Shown here piece by piece: positions 6,066 through 8,496 of a DNA stretch of 8,496 bases (positions within the stretch are counted from its first letter, which is position 1; every line of letters starts with the position of its first letter). The notes below the pieces were generated by a model, which did not search any database, was not told where the DNA came from, and worked only from the letters and a program-made list of their open reading frames with translations. This DNA comes from Bacillota bacterium (GTDB taxonomy: Bacteria; Bacillota; Clostridia; Christensenellales; Aristaeellaceae): the NCBI GenBank assembly GCA_019137115.1, contig JAGVSV010000152.1, positions 1 through 8,496 on the forward strand, written 5' to 3'. The translations under genes and the position numbers were made by a program.

Positions 6066-7601
6066 ATGAGCCAGCGCATCCTCATCCTTGACTTTGGCGG
6101 CCAGTATACCCAGTTGATTGCCCGGCGCGTGCGCCAGGCGAAGGTGTATTCCTACGTGGTGCCCTGGCGCACCCCGGCCGATGAGCTGCGCAAAATGGAC
6201 CCCACTGGCATCATTTTAAGCGGCAGCCCCGCCAGCGTGCGCTTTACGGATGCCCCGCGCTGCGATCCCGGCGTGTTCACTTTGGGCGTGCCGGTGCTTG
6301 GCATCTGCTATGGCATGCAGCTGATGGCGTCCATGCTCGGCGGCCAGGTGGCGGCAGGGGACAAGCGCGAGTACGGCCTGGCTCAGACCACCTTTAACAC
6401 AACGCACCGGCTGTTTGCGGACATGCCGCGCCAAAGCCCCACCTGGATGAGCCACAATGACGGCGTGACCATGCTGCCCCCAGGCTTTGTGTCCATCGCG
6501 CACACGGCGGACTGCCCCAACGCCGCTATGGCGGATGACGATCGCCGCCTATATGGCGTGCAGTTCCATCCCGAGGTTACCCACACGCCCGAGGGCATGC
6601 GCATCATTGCCTCCTTCCTGCGCCATATCTGCGGCTGCACAGGGGACTGGGACATGCACGGCTATGCCGAGACCGCCGTGGCGCGCATCCGGGAAGCGGT
6701 GGGCACAGGCTCGGTGCTGCTCGGGCTGTCCGGCGGGGTGGACAGCGCGGTCACAGCAGCGCTGATCTACCGCGCCATCGGCGACCGGCTGCACTGCGTG
6801 TTTGTCGATCACGGCTTCATGCGCAAAGGAGAGCCCGAGCGCGTGCGCGAGGTGTTCACCAGTTTTTTCCCGGTGCACCTCACCTGCGTGGACGCCGCCG
6901 ACCGTTTTTTAGACAAGCTGAAGGGCGTGAGCGACCCGGAGCAAAAGCGCAAGATCATCGGGTCGGAGTTTGTCGCGGTTTTCCGCGAGGAAGCCGCCAA
7001 GCTGGGCAAGCTGGATCATTTCGCCCAGGGCACCATCTACCCGGACGTGATTGAATCCGGCGCCGTGCCTGGCAGCAATGTGATCAAGTCCCACCACAAC
7101 GTGGGCGGCTTGCCCAGGGAGCTGGGCTTCACCTCGCTGGTTGAGCCGCTGCGCATGCTGTTCAAGGACGAGGTTCGCGCGCTGGGCCTGGTGCTGGGCC
7201 TCCCCAAAGACATGGTGCAACGCCAGCCCTTCCCCGGCCCCGGTCTTGCCATCCGCGTGGTGGGCGACCTCACGCGCGAGAAGCTGCACATCGTGCGCGA
7301 AAGCGACGCCATTCTGCGCGAGGAGATCGACCGCGCCCACCTGACCGACACCCTGAGCCAGTTTTTCACCGTGCTCACCAACGTCCGCTCCGTGGGCGTG
7401 ATGGGGGACGAGCGCACCTACTTCGCCGCCGTCGCCATCCGCGCCGTCATCACCGACGATTTCATGACCGCCGACTGGGCCCGCATCCCTTACGACACCC
7501 TCGCCCACATCTCTCGCCGCATCGTCAACGAAGTCCCCGGCGTCAACCGGGTGCTGCTGGACGTGACAACGAAGCCGCCGGCGAGTATTGAGTGGGAGTA
7601 G
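6066..7601 (+). CDS. guaA: GMP synthase (glutamine-hydrolysing)
   Basis: GuaA converts XMP to GMP using ATP and glutamine, the last step of de novo guanine nucleotide synthesis. The 511-aa protein has the full architecture. An N-terminal class I glutamine amidotransferase domain starts ILILDFGGQYTQLIARRVR and carries the nucleophile Cys81 in GICYGMQ with His168 and Glu170 in GVQFHPE. The ATP pyrophosphatase domain has the P-loop SGGVDS (222-227). The C-terminal dimerisation domain includes QRQPFPGPGLAIRV (385-398) and ends TTKPPASIEWE. Every expected catalytic residue is present, so the gene is intact. GGGAGG (6056-6061) precedes ATG 6066 by 4 nt. It lies 21 nt after the hydrolase gene in the same unit. 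The TAG stop marks the edge of a low-GC region. Confidence 0.98.
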   Translation: MSQRILILDFGGQYTQLIARRVRQAKVYSYVVPWRTPADELRKMDPTGIILSGSPASVRFTDAPRCDPGVFTLGVPVLGICYGMQLMASMLGGQVAAGDKREYGLAQTTFNTTHRLFADMPRQSPTWMSHNDGVTMLPPGFVSIAHTADCPNAAMADDDRRLYGVQFHPEVTHTPEGMRIIASFLRHICGCTGDWDMHGYAETAVARIREAVGTGSVLLGLSGGVDSAVTAALIYRAIGDRLHCVFVDHGFMRKGEPERVREVFTSFFPVHLTCVDAADRFLDKLKGVSDPEQKRKIIGSEFVAVFREEAAKLGKLDHFAQGTIYPDVIESGAVPGSNVIKSHHNVGGLPRELGFTSLVEPLRMLFKDEVRALGLVLGLPKDMVQRQPFPGPGLAIRVVGDLTREKLHIVRESDAILREEIDRAHLTDTLSQFFTVLTNVRSVGVMGDERTYFAAVAIRAVITDDFMTADWARIPYDTLAHISRRIVNEVPGVNRVLLDVTTKPPASIEWE

Positions 7602-7614
7602 TGCCCCGGGCACT
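7600..7614. repeat. Perfect palindrome over the guaA stop codon
   Basis: AGTGCCC (7600-7606) and GGGCACT (7608-7614) are perfect inverted arms around a single C, starting within the TAG stop of guaA. As RNA it would form a 5-bp stem with a 5-nt loop. No T-tract follows, so it is a poor intrinsic terminator. It lies exactly at the composition boundary and might be part of a recombination site, though neither role is shown. Confidence 0.4.
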
Positions 7615-7699
7615 CTGTAGGCACCACAACTTGTTTGAGAGTACCGAACCCGCACCTACGCGAGAAGAATTTCAGCATGAATACAACGAGTTTGGCTTT

Positions 7700-7722
7700 C
7701 CATACTTACTGAAGAAGTATGG
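7700..7722. repeat. Perfect 8-bp inverted repeat inside the orphan ORF
   Basis: CCATACTT (7700-7707) and AAGTATGG (7715-7722) flank a 7-nt spacer. AAGTATG recurs at 7748-7754. The stem could be a small hairpin or protein-binding site, but it also falls in codons for PYLLKKYG, so coincidence is possible. Confidence 0.3.
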
Positions 7723-7851
7723 TACGCGCAGATCACTCAGCAGAGTAAAGTATGCTGCCATGCCTTGGATTGCGAAATGCAAACGGGCGTTTTCACACAC
7801 GGCAAAGAAAGTTACTTAGGCCAGAAATGCAGAGAAAGGAAACGCGGTTCA

Positions 7852-8496
7852 ATGATTAAGTACATTTCGATTCTTGGATATCGCGGTTTTAGCAAGAAAA
7901 GGGAAATGCAGTTTGCAATTCCCAACGGAGAGCTGGGAAGCGGGCTCACAATCCTTGTGGGGACAAACAACTCGGGCAAAACAACGATCATTGAAGCGAT
8001 AAAGGCGTTTGGCTAGAATAAATATCATAACATATCCTTTTCCGTAGGAAAGAGAAACAAAGACGCCGGCGACCTCGTAGAGTTGGAAATGGGAGTTGTT
8101 GCCGAAAATCCCGCTACAGAATGTGAAACTTTGACCATCAGGTCTATAGAACCGCGAGGGAGCTTTGCAAAGAAGAACCCACCATCTCCTGCCCATACGT
8201 CTTTCGTTTTACCTTCGAGAAGATACTTTGATTTCGAGTTTGGGGAAGGAAGTCAACAGGACCGCGTTGCATTTACCAAGGACTCTAGCCGGCTAGAAGG
8301 ATTAAGGACCTCAACCCTCCGAAACTACTCAAGTCGACTGTTTAGAAGCATTGCCAACAAACAGGAGTTTGACAAGCTCTTTCATCGAATCATCCAAGAA
8401 GATATTGAATGGACTCTAGATATGAACGACAACGGCAGCTTTTTCATTAAGTTCACTGTTGATGGATTAGCGCACAGCAGTGAAGACGCTGGAGAC
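7852..8496 (+). pseudogene. AAA family ATPase (OLD/AAA_15-like), interrupted by in-frame TAG, cut by window end
   Basis: The product starts MIKYISILGYRGFSKKREMQF, the usual opening strand of SMC/OLD-like ATPases, and has a clear Walker A GTNNSGKTT at 37-45. AAAGGAA (7835-7841) lies 10 nt before the ATG. Codon 55 is TAG (8014-8016). The same frame then stays open for 160 codons to the last base and keeps family-like segments: FSVGKRNKDAGDLVELEM (63-80), FVLPSRRYFDFEFG (118-131), EWTLDMNDNGSFFIKF (186-201) and HSSEDAGD (208-215), which looks like the start of the signature region before Walker B. So this reads as one gene with one nonsense codon and no frameshift. Translated normally, it gives a 54-aa peptide that is not a working ATPase. 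Relatives serve in DNA repair and phage defence, often with a nuclease partner; the role and partner here lie outside the window. GC is far lower than upstream, suggesting horizontal origin. Confidence 0.75.
8014..8016 (+). other. In-frame amber codon in the ATPase gene
   Basis: TAG occupies codon 55, directly after the Walker A helix (TTIIEAIKAFG) and before NKYHNISFS. It could derive from a CAG glutamine codon by one transition. An internal in-frame ATG at 8089 could restart translation but would lack Walker A. Nonsense mutation, sequence error and amber read-through all fit the sequence alone. Confidence 0.7.

Larger units (their letters stand above)
7592..7819 (+). pseudogene. Orphan ORF, possible C-terminal gene remnant
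   Basis: This frame is open for 75 codons and ends in TAG (7817-7819). The residues from about codon 15 look like real protein, with REEFQHEYNEFGFPYLLKKYG followed by a basic tail, a pattern like the extreme C-terminus of a larger enzyme. I cannot assign a family. The only early in-frame start codons are GTG or TTG (for example 7592 and 7601) without a ribosome binding site, and the 5' part overlaps guaA, so the true N-terminus seems missing. Base composition is much lower in GC than guaA. Reading on past the TAG gives 11 more codons and a TGA overlapping the next gene's start as ATGA. It may be a remnant left at an island junction, a small gene, or a chance ORF. Confidence 0.35.

Noticed and set aside
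7765..7851. Upstream in-frame extension of the AAA ATPase
   Set aside because: The family begins at the MIKYISI strand encoded from 7852, where a ribosome binding site is correctly spaced; the extension has no family features.
8090..8103. TGGGAGT followed by GT and GCC, resembling the guaA 3' end at 7594-7606, as a possible second attachment site
   Set aside because: The shared run is only 7 bases with mismatches and an offset after it, and it lies inside the ATPase coding frame, so chance is more likely than a true direct repeat.
1..8496. CRISPR arrays, tRNA or rRNA genes, transposases or integrases
   Set aside because: No regularly spaced repeats, no recognisable RNA gene sequence and no recombinase motifs were seen on either strand.

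Overview
The window looks like the chromosome of a high-GC member of the Firmicutes, probably a Clostridia lineage. The reasons are the strong AGGAGG-type ribosome binding sites, the short EF-Ts, a DusB-type tRNA enzyme and a phosphoribosyltransferase of the kind I associate with clostridia. This placement is an inference; no rRNA or other marker gene is present. All recognised genes lie on the + strand.

Region 1 (1-4846) is a translation and nucleotide housekeeping cluster: rpsB, tsf, pyrH, an unknown membrane-anchored protein, dusB and an EamA-family transporter. A strong extended -10 promoter (100-128) and a structured leader precede rpsB. The last three genes overlap by 8-11 nt and are probably translationally coupled. 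The ribosome recycling factor gene frr, which commonly follows pyrH, is not here.

Region 2 (4843-7601) is a second transcription unit. It starts at a near-consensus promoter whose -35 box contains the transporter's stop codon, and it carries an adenine-PRTase-like gene, an isochorismatase/nicotinamidase-like cysteine hydrolase and guaA. The content suggests nucleobase salvage and GMP supply.

Region 3 (7602-8496) differs sharply in composition: sample lines fall from about 68% GC inside guaA to about 37-43%. It begins exactly at the guaA stop codon, a recognised type of integration site for genomic islands. It holds an orphan C-terminal-looking ORF, then the 5' part of an AAA family ATPase (OLD/AAA_15-like). 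This ATPase frame has an in-frame TAG at codon 55, just after Walker A, yet stays open and family-like for 160 more codons to the window end. The upstream ORF also ends in TAG, and reading through it would end in an ATGA overlap with the ATPase start. The simplest reading is a recently decayed island gene or a sequence error. Amber recoding is a less likely alternative, because housekeeping genes here (pyrH, guaA and the unknown membrane protein) use TAG as a genuine stop.
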